A DNA stretch of 9,994 bases from Bacteroidota bacterium (lineage in GTDB: Bacteria; Bacteroidota; Bacteroidia; Bacteroidales; JADFUO01). The position numbers and the translations under genes are program-made. Below the pieces are notes generated by a model that did no database searches, had not been told where the DNA came from, and was given only the letters and a program-made list of their open reading frames with translations. Numbering within the stretch: the first letter of the stretch is position 1; each line of letters opens with the position of its first letter. The stretch covers positions 1-9,994 of the forward strand of contig JAUWKH010000042.1 in assembly GCA_030614305.1 (NCBI GenBank), in the 5' to 3' direction. Shown here one piece after another: positions 1 through 6,637 of this stretch.

Positions 1-47
1 CTCCCACGACCATAAAACTATAATAATAAATCAAAAACTCAATAAAC

Positions 48-1904
48 ATGAAATCAATAAAAAACATAATTAGCTTGCTTTGTATAGCTTCAGTATTTCT
101 TTTTATTGCCCAAAACGCATATTGCCAGTCTCAAGCAGAAGAAGTCATAAAAAAAGCAATGAAAGATGAAATGAACAGGAATATTAATAATTTGGAATTA
201 CAAGACCTTAAAAAACCGTTCTTTATCAGCTATACAATTAGCGAAACAAAAACATTATCTATTACATCAACTCTCGGAGCGATAATTTCCTCTAACGAAA
301 TTCCATACAGAAATCACAAAGTACGTGTGATGGTCGGCGATTATGAACGTAATAACGAAAATTATCTGGACATGAAAAATATGTCATCCTTTTCAATTTC
401 AGGCAGCACTACCCTTGATAATGATTATGATGGAATAAAACGTTCTTTATGGGAATCTACCGATAAAAATTATAAAGATGCCGCAGAATCTTATGAAGCA
501 AAAATTTCTTCCATTAAACAACAAAATCTTACTGAAGAAGAAGCAGCGCTTCACGATTTCAGCCTGGCCCCGAAAGTAAATATCAATATTAAAACCATTG
601 CTTTTGATTTTAATAAAGAAAAATGGGAGAAAATTGCTACTGAATTATCAGGTATTTTTAATAACTATCCCGATATTTTTTCATCAAAAGTGTTGATTTA
701 TTTTTATAAAGCTGATGTTTATTTTATAAATACCGAAGGCACGGAGGTAAAATCTCCGCTTACTTTGGCTTCAATACGAATTAATGCTTTAACACAAGCT
801 GATGATGGAGAAAATATTTATGACCACTTGCTGTATTATGCTCTTACTCCCGAAGAATTACCATCGCTTGCTGAAATGAAAGCAGAAGTAAAATCAATGG
901 CTGATAATATAAGTATTCTTAAAAATGCACCGATTTTTGATGATTCTTATTCAGGACCTGTTTTGTTTGAAGGACAAGCTGCTGCCGAAATTTTTATTCA
1001 AAGATTATTTTCAGGAACTAATGGCTTGATCGCTATGCGAAAACCAATTTTCAGTCAGCCACAAATGGCTATGATGATGAGTCAACTTGCAGGGCAAACA
1101 CTTGAAAACAAAATTGATAAAAAAATTATTTCCAATGATATTACAATTAAAACTGTGCCTAAAACACAATCTTATGAAGGAGAAAAATTAATTGGAAGTT
1201 TTGCTGTTGATGCCGAAGGTGTTATCCCTGATGATGAATTAATTCTTGTTGAAAAAGGTATTCTTAAAACTTTATTAAACGGACGTACACCAACCGAAAA
1301 AATACAAAAATCCAACGGACATAAAAGATACTCAATTCAATCTGGCGGGTGGATAAGTTCAGGAATTGCTCCTGGCGTTATAACAATTAATTCAACAAAC
1401 GGAATATCAAGAGATAAGTTAAAAGAGAAGTTAATTGAAGCAGCCGAAGATGAAGGGCTTGATTATGCTATTATTATAAGAAAACTTGAATCGCCAAATT
1501 CAGGCATTGAAATAGATTTTGACCCATTATCTGCTATGAGCGGGGATAATAAAAATGCGGTTTCCAAACCTATTTATGTTTACAAAGTATCGTTAGAAGA
1601 CGGCAAGGAAGAACTAATACGCACTGTTGAATTAGGAGGAATCTCAACAAATACATTCAAAAAAATTATGGGCTTTTCAAATGAACAATTTATTTATAAC
1701 ACTCTTTTGTCTGAAAGTGTCGGTGGTTTAAATTTAGGATTTTTAATTTATTATATGTCGGGAGGAGGATTAGAATCATTATCAGGAACACCTGCATCTT
1801 TTATCCTTCCGGATGCTTTTCTAATTGAATATTTAGATGTTCAAAAACAAAAAAGAGCTATAACTAAAAAATTACCGGTTGTTAAAAATCCTGTTGGGGA
1901 TTAA
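48..1904 (+). CDS. Secreted TldD/PmbA-family protein, TldE-like (no HExxxH site)
   Basis: A 618-residue protein. Residues 1-27 form a signal peptide (Lys at 3 and 6, then a hydrophobic stretch ending NAYCQ), so it should be exported; cytoplasmic TldD and TldE of E. coli have no such signal. The N-terminal half leads to GPVLFEG at about residue 303. In TldD-type enzymes this segment is followed by the zinc-binding HExxxH; here the following residues are FIQRLFSGTNG and no HExxxH occurs anywhere in the protein. The C-terminal half has the family's GSFAVDAEG, RYSIQSGG (about 427-434) and GGISTN segments. Known: TldD and TldE/PmbA form a heterodimeric protease in which only TldD binds metal. Inferred: this is the non-catalytic partner type, with its TldD partner possibly just upstream. 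The ATG at 48 is the only start giving the signal peptide. No -7 promoter match lies in the 47 bases before it, so transcription may come from upstream. Its natural substrate is unknown. Confidence 0.82.
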   Translation: MKSIKNIISLLCIASVFLFIAQNAYCQSQAEEVIKKAMKDEMNRNINNLELQDLKKPFFISYTISETKTLSITSTLGAIISSNEIPYRNHKVRVMVGDYERNNENYLDMKNMSSFSISGSTTLDNDYDGIKRSLWESTDKNYKDAAESYEAKISSIKQQNLTEEEAALHDFSLAPKVNINIKTIAFDFNKEKWEKIATELSGIFNNYPDIFSSKVLIYFYKADVYFINTEGTEVKSPLTLASIRINALTQADDGENIYDHLLYYALTPEELPSLAEMKAEVKSMADNISILKNAPIFDDSYSGPVLFEGQAAAEIFIQRLFSGTNGLIAMRKPIFSQPQMAMMMSQLAGQTLENKIDKKIISNDITIKTVPKTQSYEGEKLIGSFAVDAEGVIPDDELILVEKGILKTLLNGRTPTEKIQKSNGHKRYSIQSGGWISSGIAPGVITINSTNGISRDKLKEKLIEAAEDEGLDYAIIIRKLESPNSGIEIDFDPLSAMSGDNKNAVSKPIYVYKVSLEDGKEELIRTVELGGISTNTFKKIMGFSNEQFIYNTLLSESVGGLNLGFLIYYMSGGGLESLSGTPASFILPDAFLIEYLDVQKQKRAITKKLPVVKNPVGD

Positions 1905-1908
1905 GATT

Positions 1909-3006
1909 TTACACATTAAACCTCACATGAACAATATCGCCTTCTTCAACAATATAATTTTTTCCTTCAACCTGTAATTTTCCGGCTTCTTTACATGCCT
2001 GTTCCGAGCCTAAAGTTATAAAATCGTCGTATTTCATAACCTCTGCCCTGATAAATCCCCTTTCAAGGTCGGAGTGGATAATGCCGGCTGCTTGTTGTGC
2101 AGTCATTCCCTTTTTTATTGTCCATGCTCTTACTTCCTTAGGTCCGGCAGTAAAAAACGATTGAAGGTTTAATAATTTATATGCTGATTGCAATAATTTA
2201 TTTACTCCGGGTTCTTTTAATCCGTAATCTTCTAAAAATGCTTTACGATCATCAGCATCATCCAGCTCGGCAATATCCGACTCAAGTTCACCTGCTATTA
2301 TTATTACTTCGGTATTTTCGTTTTTTATTGCCTCTTTTACTTGATCAACATATTTATTGCCGGATACAGCCGATGCTTCGTCAACATTGCAAACATACAT
2401 AACTGGTTTAGCTGTGAGCAGAAACAAATCAGCAATATATTTTTTATCTTCATCATCAACAGGAGCGGTTTTGGCTGAACCGAAATTCTCAAAATGTTCC
2501 TTATAAATATTAAGAATTTCAATTCCTTTTTTAGCATTTTTGTCACCTGATTTAGCGATTTTATCAAGACGGTGAATCTTTCTTTCAACTATTTCAAGGT
2601 CTTTTATCTGAAGCTCAAGATCAACAATTTCCTTATCTCTTACCGGGTTTACCGACCCTTCAATATGAGGAAGATTATCATCGTCAAAGCATCTCAAAAC
2701 ATGTATTATTGCCTGGGTTTGTTGAATGTCGGCTAAAAATCTATTTCCTATACCTTCACCACTACTTGATCCTTTTGCCATTCCGGGAATATCAACAATT
2801 TCAACCGTTGCAGGTACAACCTTAGCAGTGTTGATAATTTTATTGATTTCAAACAACCTGTTGTCAGGTATATTTATTATACCGATATTTGATTTTGAAG
2901 TGGAAAAAGCATAATTAGTGGATTGTGCTTTTGTATTTGAAAAACAATTAAAAATTGTTGTTTTGCCCGTATTAGTCAAACCTACGATACCACAGTTAAG
3001 TGCCAT
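1909..3006 (-). CDS. ychF: Redox-regulated ATPase YchF (Obg family)
   Basis: A 365-residue protein, the usual length for YchF. The P-loop is GLTNTGKT at residues 9-16, the G3 motif DIPGMAKGS is at 72-80, and the G4 motif is NVDE at 207-210. An N-x-x-E G4 motif in place of NKxD is the mark of YchF and explains its preference for ATP over GTP. A helical segment follows the G3 region (about 125-175), and a TGS domain occupies roughly residues 280-365 (GPKEVRAWTI, then GDIVHVRFNV at the end). Known: YchF is a ribosome-associated cytoplasmic ATPase linked to stress responses, with an incompletely defined role. The loop differs from the common GLPNVGKST form by Thr substitutions but keeps the catalytic Gly, Lys and Thr. 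The gene is divergent from rpsA and converges on the upstream-listed TldE-like gene with only 4 bases between stop codons. The start MALNCGIVGL matches the family N-terminus. Confidence 0.96.
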   Translation of the reverse strand: MALNCGIVGLTNTGKTTIFNCFSNTKAQSTNYAFSTSKSNIGIINIPDNRLFEINKIINTAKVVPATVEIVDIPGMAKGSSSGEGIGNRFLADIQQTQAIIHVLRCFDDDNLPHIEGSVNPVRDKEIVDLELQIKDLEIVERKIHRLDKIAKSGDKNAKKGIEILNIYKEHFENFGSAKTAPVDDEDKKYIADLFLLTAKPVMYVCNVDEASAVSGNKYVDQVKEAIKNENTEVIIIAGELESDIAELDDADDRKAFLEDYGLKEPGVNKLLQSAYKLLNLQSFFTAGPKEVRAWTIKKGMTAQQAAGIIHSDLERGFIRAEVMKYDDFITLGSEQACKEAGKLQVEGKNYIVEEGDIVHVRFNV

Positions 3007-3039
3007 TTTACTTATAAATATATTTTATTAATAATGTTG

Positions 3040-3047
3040 CAAAGATA
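3040..3047 (-). promoter_or_regulatory. Putative -7 promoter element of ychF
   Basis: On the minus strand this reads TATCTTTG, an exact match to the Bacteroidota -7 consensus TAnnTTTG. It lies 33 bases before the ychF ATG, giving a predicted leader of about 25 nt. No clear TTTG -33 element is seen on this strand; the place where it should lie overlaps the -33 element of the divergent rpsA promoter. The match is short, so it is supported mainly by position. Confidence 0.5.
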
Positions 3048-3068
3048 AAAATTCTTTAACTATTTTAT

Positions 3069-3098
3069 TTTGATTTTAATATATATTTTCTAATTTTG
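3069..3098 (+). promoter_or_regulatory. Putative rpsA promoter, -33 TTTG and -7 TAATTTTG
   Basis: TTTG at 3069-3072 and TAATTTTG at 3091-3098 are separated by 18 bases, close to the spacing of the Bacteroidota sigma-ABfr promoter (TTTG, then TAnnTTTG). Transcription would begin near 3105, leaving an rpsA leader of about 140 nt. That is long for this gene-dense segment and is consistent with a regulatory leader. Confidence 0.6.
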
Positions 3099-3116
3099 CA
3101 CCCCAATTTTAAGATG

Positions 3117-3214
3117 GTCTGGATTTTGAAAGTAATTTATTCTCTTTCAATTTCTTAGAATAGAAATATAGATAAATCAAGTATTAATCCGTTCTGATTT
3201 TTAACATTCCAGAC
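3117..3214 (+). ncRNA. Candidate structured rpsA mRNA leader
   Basis: GTCTGGA at 3117-3123 is the exact reverse complement of TCCAGAC at 3208-3214. These arms could close a junction holding three hairpins: TTGAAAG/CTTTCAA (3126-3132 with 3144-3150), TTTCT/AGAAA (3151-3155 with 3162-3166), and AAATCA/TGATTT (3174-3179 with 3195-3200). The fold begins just after the predicted transcription start and ends 30 bases before the rpsA ATG. Known: r-protein genes, including rpsA in enterobacteria, are often autoregulated through leader RNA. Inferred: this may be the S1 control element in this lineage. The inner stems are AT-rich and individually could be chance; the outer stem and the nested arrangement are stronger. 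I cannot match it confidently to a named RNA family. Confidence 0.45.
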
Positions 3215-3244
3215 AGTTAAATACAGGAACACAAAGTAAATTAA

Positions 3245-5377
3245 ATGACTGAAAAAGAAACAAATAACAGTAATGAAGCTAAAATTACAGAAAATGTAGA
3301 AGCTAAAGAAGAAATTAAAATTCAAACTGAACCCGAAAAAGAAATAAAAGATACTTCTGAAGAAATTCAGAAAAAGGAAGAAACAACTGAGGAAGTAAAG
3401 GAAGAACCAAAAGTTGAAGAAACAATTGAAGAAACAATTGAAGAAGTAAAGGAAGAATCAAAAGTTGAAGAAATAATTGAAGAAGTAAAGGAAGAACCAA
3501 AAGTCGAAGAAATAAAAGAAGAATCGAAATCTGAGGAAATAAACGAAGAAATTCCTGTTGAATTTGACTGGGATTCTATCAGCAAAAAACAAGAACTCTA
3601 TTCAGTTGAGGAGAGAGCAAAATTAGAAGAAGTTTATGATAAAACTCTTAGTTCAATAGTTGAACATGAAGTTATTGATGGTACTGTTGTGGTTAAAAAC
3701 AATCGCGAAGTTGTTGTAAACATTAGTTTTAAATCCGATGGCGTAATACCTTTGTCTGAACTGAGATATAATCCTGATTTAAAAGTTGGTGATAAAATTG
3801 AAGTATATGTTGAAAGCCAGGAAGATATGACTGGTCAACTAATACTCTCACACAAAAAAGCAAGAATTCTTAAGTCATGGGAAAGAGTTAATAAAGCTCA
3901 TGAAAATGACGAGATCATCAATGGTTATGTAAAATGCCGTACTAAAGGAGGCTTAATAGTGGATATATTTGGAATTGAAGCATTTTTACCGGGATCGCAA
4001 ATTGATGTTAAGCCAATACGTGATTATGATGTTTTTGTTGATAAAACTATGGAATTCAAGGTTGTTAAGATTAATCATGAATATAAAAATGTTGTTGTAT
4101 CTCACAAAGCACTTATTGAAGATGAGCTTGAACTACAAAAAGCCGAAATTATTTCCAAACTAGAAAAAGGACAGGTTCTGGAAGGCACAGTAAAAAATAT
4201 TACATCTTATGGTGTATTTATTGACCTTGGAGGTGTTGACGGCTTAATTCACATAACCGACCTTTCGTGGGGGCGAATTAATCATCCTCAGGAAATTGTT
4301 GAACTTGACCAGAAAATAAAAGTAGTAATACTTGATTTTGATGATAGCAAAAAACGAATTGCTTTAGGATTAAAGCAACTTACTCCTCATCCATGGGATG
4401 CTTTGGATACGAATATTAAAATTGGTGATAAAGTTAAAGGAAAGGTTGTTGTTATTGCCGATTACGGTGCATTTATTGAAATTGCTCCCGGTGTTGAAGG
4501 ATTAATACACGTTTCAGAAATGTCGTGGTCGCAACACTTAAGAACGGCTCAGGATTTTCTTAAAGTTGGTGATATGTTAGAAGCACAAATACTTACTCTT
4601 GACCGTGAAGACAGAAAAATGTCGCTCGGTATTAAACAGCTAATTCCTGATCCATGGGAAAACATTCTTGATAAATATCCAAAAAATTCAAAACATAAAG
4701 CTACTGTAAGAAACTTTACAAACTTTGGAATTTTTGTTGAACTGGAAGAAGGTGTTGATGGATTAATTCATATTTCCGACCTTTCATGGTCTAAGAAGAT
4801 TAAGCATCCTGCAGAATTTACTAAGATTAATGAAAAAATTGATGTTGTTGTTTTAGATGTTGATAAAGAAAACAGAAGACTAAGTCTGGGACACAAACAA
4901 CTTGAAGAAAATCCATGGGATATTTTTGAAACCGTATTTACTGTAAATTCGATTCATAAAGGAACAATTCTGAACATTATTGAAAAAGGTGCTATTATTT
5001 CATTGCCATACGGAGTTGAAGGATTTGTTCCGACTCGTCATTTGTCTAAGGAAGACAATACAAATCCAAAAGTAGATGAAACTTTGGAATTTAAAGTTAT
5101 TGAGTTTTCAAAAGATAATAAAAAGATAATTCTTTCACACTCAAAAATATTCCAGGATGAACAGCGTGCTTCAAAAGCTAAAGAACATGCAAAAACTAAA
5201 ACAATCGAGAAAACAACTAAAAAAGCAGTTAGGAAAATAAAAGCTAATCTTGAAAAAACAACATTAGGCGATATTGAAGCATTGGCTTCACTTAAAACTA
5301 ATATGGAACAGGAGGAAATAAAGGAAATAAAGGAAAAAAAGGAGAAAGCAAAACCTAAAAAAACAAAGGCTGATTAA
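3245..5377 (+). CDS. rpsA: 30S ribosomal protein S1
   Basis: A 710-residue protein with six S1 (OB-fold) repeats at about 140-210, 222-294, 308-379, 393-466, 480-553 and 568-640. Repeats 3-5 keep the canonical RNA-binding face (YGVFIDL, YGAFIEI, FGIFVEL, each followed by a GLIH segment). Repeats 1, 2 and 6 are degenerate at that site; in E. coli S1 the first two repeats serve ribosome docking rather than RNA binding. S1 binds mRNA on the small subunit and helps initiation, which matters in Bacteroidota because they rarely use Shine-Dalgarno pairing. The protein is longer than the 557-residue E. coli S1 because of about 105 N-terminal Glu/Lys-rich residues and a Lys-rich C-terminal tail (about 640-710). 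The ATG at 3245 has no Shine-Dalgarno; the next in-frame ATG is far inside the folded part, so the acidic extension appears to be translated. rnz follows after 6 bases. Confidence 0.95.
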   Translation: MTEKETNNSNEAKITENVEAKEEIKIQTEPEKEIKDTSEEIQKKEETTEEVKEEPKVEETIEETIEEVKEESKVEEIIEEVKEEPKVEEIKEESKSEEINEEIPVEFDWDSISKKQELYSVEERAKLEEVYDKTLSSIVEHEVIDGTVVVKNNREVVVNISFKSDGVIPLSELRYNPDLKVGDKIEVYVESQEDMTGQLILSHKKARILKSWERVNKAHENDEIINGYVKCRTKGGLIVDIFGIEAFLPGSQIDVKPIRDYDVFVDKTMEFKVVKINHEYKNVVVSHKALIEDELELQKAEIISKLEKGQVLEGTVKNITSYGVFIDLGGVDGLIHITDLSWGRINHPQEIVELDQKIKVVILDFDDSKKRIALGLKQLTPHPWDALDTNIKIGDKVKGKVVVIADYGAFIEIAPGVEGLIHVSEMSWSQHLRTAQDFLKVGDMLEAQILTLDREDRKMSLGIKQLIPDPWENILDKYPKNSKHKATVRNFTNFGIFVELEEGVDGLIHISDLSWSKKIKHPAEFTKINEKIDVVVLDVDKENRRLSLGHKQLEENPWDIFETVFTVNSIHKGTILNIIEKGAIISLPYGVEGFVPTRHLSKEDNTNPKVDETLEFKVIEFSKDNKKIILSHSKIFQDEQRASKAKEHAKTKTIEKTTKKAVRKIKANLEKTTLGDIEALASLKTNMEQEEIKEIKEKKEKAKPKKTKAD
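3392..3538 (+). repeat. Degenerate in-frame repeats in the acidic N-terminal region of rpsA
   Basis: A 30-base unit encoding roughly EVKEEPKVEE occurs at 3392-3421, 3443-3472 and 3482-3511, with one or two base differences, and a further decayed copy follows to 3538. The copies are spaced by 51 and 39 bases, all multiples of three, and the 21 extra bases between the first two are largely a duplicated ETIEETIE stretch. The array encodes a charged, probably disordered segment before the first S1 domain. Length variation between strains by slippage or recombination is likely. Confidence 0.75.
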
Positions 5378-5383
5378 TTTATA

Positions 5384-6298
5384 ATGACTTTTTCTGTAAC
5401 AATTTTAGGGAGCGGTTCTGCAATACCAACATTAAAAAGAAACCCAAGTGCACAACTGCTGAATGTTTATGAAAAATTATTTTTAATAGATTGTGCTGAA
5501 GGAACTCAGTTACAACTTAGAAAATTTAAATTCAGAATTCAGAAGATAGATCATATTTTTATCAGTCATCTTCATGGAGACCATTTCTTTGGATTTATAG
5601 GCTTAATATCTACACTTCATTTGCTTGGAAGAAAAAATGAAATGCATGTTTATGCTCCGGCTGAATTGGAAGAGATTATAAATATTCAATTTAACGCTTC
5701 CGGTACTATACTTCGTTTTCCGTTAATATTTCATTATTTACATCAGAAAACTTCCGAGATTATTTATGAAGATAAAAATGTAAAGGTTAGATCATTCCCG
5801 TTAAATCATAGTATTCCAACATGGGGATTTGTTTTCAGGGAAAAACAAAAAGAAAGAAATATCCGCAAAGACTTTATTTTTGAAAAAAATATACCGGTTA
5901 TAGAAATTTTAAAGATAAAAAAGGGCGAAGATTATATTGATGAAAACGGGGTAATATATCAAAATTCGGAAATTACTTTAAATCCTCAGAAGCCACGCTC
6001 TTATGCATATTGTTCCGACACAAGGTATTTTGAAGCTGTGATTCCTTTTATCAAAGACGTAGACGTTCTTTTTCATGAAGCTACCTATATGCAAGACAAA
6101 GAAAAAGATGCAATTGAAAATTTTCACTCAACAGCTATTGAAGCTGCAACAATAGCAAAAAAAGCAGGAGTGAATAAATTAATAATAGGTCATTTTTCTG
6201 CAAGGTATAAGAACGCAGAACCTATGTTAGATGAAGCAAAATCAATTTTTCCAAATACTATTTTAGCTGAAGATGGATTGAAGGTTGATATTAATTGA
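5384..6298 (+). CDS. rnz: Ribonuclease Z (tRNA 3'-end endonuclease)
   Basis: A 304-residue protein, the length of the short bacterial RNase Z (ElaC type). The metallo-beta-lactamase zinc motif HLHGDH is at residues 62-67, preceded by the strand-turn GSGSAIPTLKRNPSA (9-23) typical of RNase Z. Further metal or catalytic residues are His142 in LNHSIPTWGF, Asp212 in SDTR, His248 in FHST, and His270 in IGHFSARY. Residues about 150-190 are the Lys-rich insertion where the family's flexible tRNA-binding arm lies. The enzyme cuts precursor tRNAs after the discriminator base. This is relevant here because the nearby tRNA-Arg has no encoded CCA and would be a typical substrate. The gene begins 6 bases after the rpsA stop with no promoter or terminator between, so the two are probably co-transcribed. 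Confidence 0.96.
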   Translation: MTFSVTILGSGSAIPTLKRNPSAQLLNVYEKLFLIDCAEGTQLQLRKFKFRIQKIDHIFISHLHGDHFFGFIGLISTLHLLGRKNEMHVYAPAELEEIINIQFNASGTILRFPLIFHYLHQKTSEIIYEDKNVKVRSFPLNHSIPTWGFVFREKQKERNIRKDFIFEKNIPVIEILKIKKGEDYIDENGVIYQNSEITLNPQKPRSYAYCSDTRYFEAVIPFIKDVDVLFHEATYMQDKEKDAIENFHSTAIEAATIAKKAGVNKLIIGHFSARYKNAEPMLDEAKSIFPNTILAEDGLKVDIN

Positions 6299-6301
6299 AA
6301 C

Positions 6302-6362
6302 TAATAGATACTAAATAGATATTAAATAGATATTAAATAGATATTAAATAGATATTAAATAG
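6302..6362. repeat. 11-bp tandem repeat after rnz
   Basis: Four perfect head-to-tail copies of AAATAGATATT occupy 6313-6356. A diverged copy precedes them (6302-6312, with C for T near its end) and a partial copy (6357-6362) follows. The array starts three bases after the rnz stop codon. The 11-bp period is close to one helical turn, so the AT tracts are in phase on one DNA face. The unit is not a multiple of three and contains stops, so it is not coding. It may be slippage DNA; no function is shown. Confidence 0.9.
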
Positions 6363-6412
6363 CCTGTCTATAAACTAAGCATTTAGAAATTCATTTAAAA
6401 TAACAAATTACA

Positions 6413-6430
6413 TCCCGAAAGCTTTCGGGA
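6413..6430. repeat. Perfect 18-bp palindrome
   Basis: TCCCGAAAGCTTTCGGGA is its own exact reverse complement. It is much richer in G+C than the surrounding bases. It could extrude or form a hairpin with a tight loop in RNA from either strand, but it is not followed by a T-run on either side, so a classical intrinsic terminator is not supported. It sits 8 bases before the inverted-repeat unit that starts at 6439, and may be part of the same intergenic repeat cluster. Confidence 0.8.
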
Positions 6431-6438
6431 CCAAAATT

Positions 6439-6596
6439 CAAAACTTGTCCGTATGGATAAATTACAATGGCCAAAATCACAATATTAAAAGCTGTTTTGG
6501 ACATCCATCCACCCGTACGGGCGGACAAGTTTTGATCATTGATTTTTGGAATTTATTTGTTTTTTGATTTTTTGTTATCCATACGGACAAGTTTTG
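6439..6596. repeat. Inverted-repeat unit with 22-bp arms and an internal third copy
   Basis: The segment 6439-6460 is the exact reverse complement of 6575-6596 (22 of 22 bases); the core is CTTGTCCGTATGGATAA on the left arm. Inside, 6519-6534 carries a related copy in the same direction as the right arm, sharing CGGACAAGTTTTG after the perfect 10-bp palindrome CCCGTACGGG (6512-6521). Secondary inverted pairs (CCAAAA at 6471 with TTTTGG at 6495; a CCAAAATCA-like stretch at 6471 with TGATTTTTGG near 6540) add to the fold. There is no open reading frame. The layout resembles a small non-autonomous element, a REPIN-like pair of palindromic repeats, or a long bidirectional terminator between the convergent rnz and galK. 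Mobility is inference only. Confidence 0.7.
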
Positions 6597-6637
6597 GTGC
6601 TTTGATTTAAAAAATTGTTTGACTTTATGGACGAACC

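Noticed and set aside
1..15. Tail of an upstream gene (codons reading LPRP then stop)
   Set aside because: Four codons are too few to support a gene call. It is only mentioned as a possible explanation for the missing promoter of the gene at 48.
1905..1908. A terminator between the convergent TldE-like gene and ychF
   Set aside because: Only four bases separate the stop codons, and I saw no hairpin with a T-run at this junction, so termination must occur inside the opposing gene.
3315..3585. Ser- or Leu-rich open frames antisense to the start of rpsA
   Set aside because: They are reverse readings of the Glu/Lys-rich repeats, which are naturally free of stops on the other strand, and have no upstream signals.
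6302..6362. CRISPR array
   Set aside because: The 11-bp units are directly adjacent with no spacers, are far too short, and no cas gene is present.
6439..6596. Full insertion sequence
   Set aside because: The unit has no open frame for a transposase and no clear target duplication, so only a non-autonomous or non-mobile repeat can be supported.
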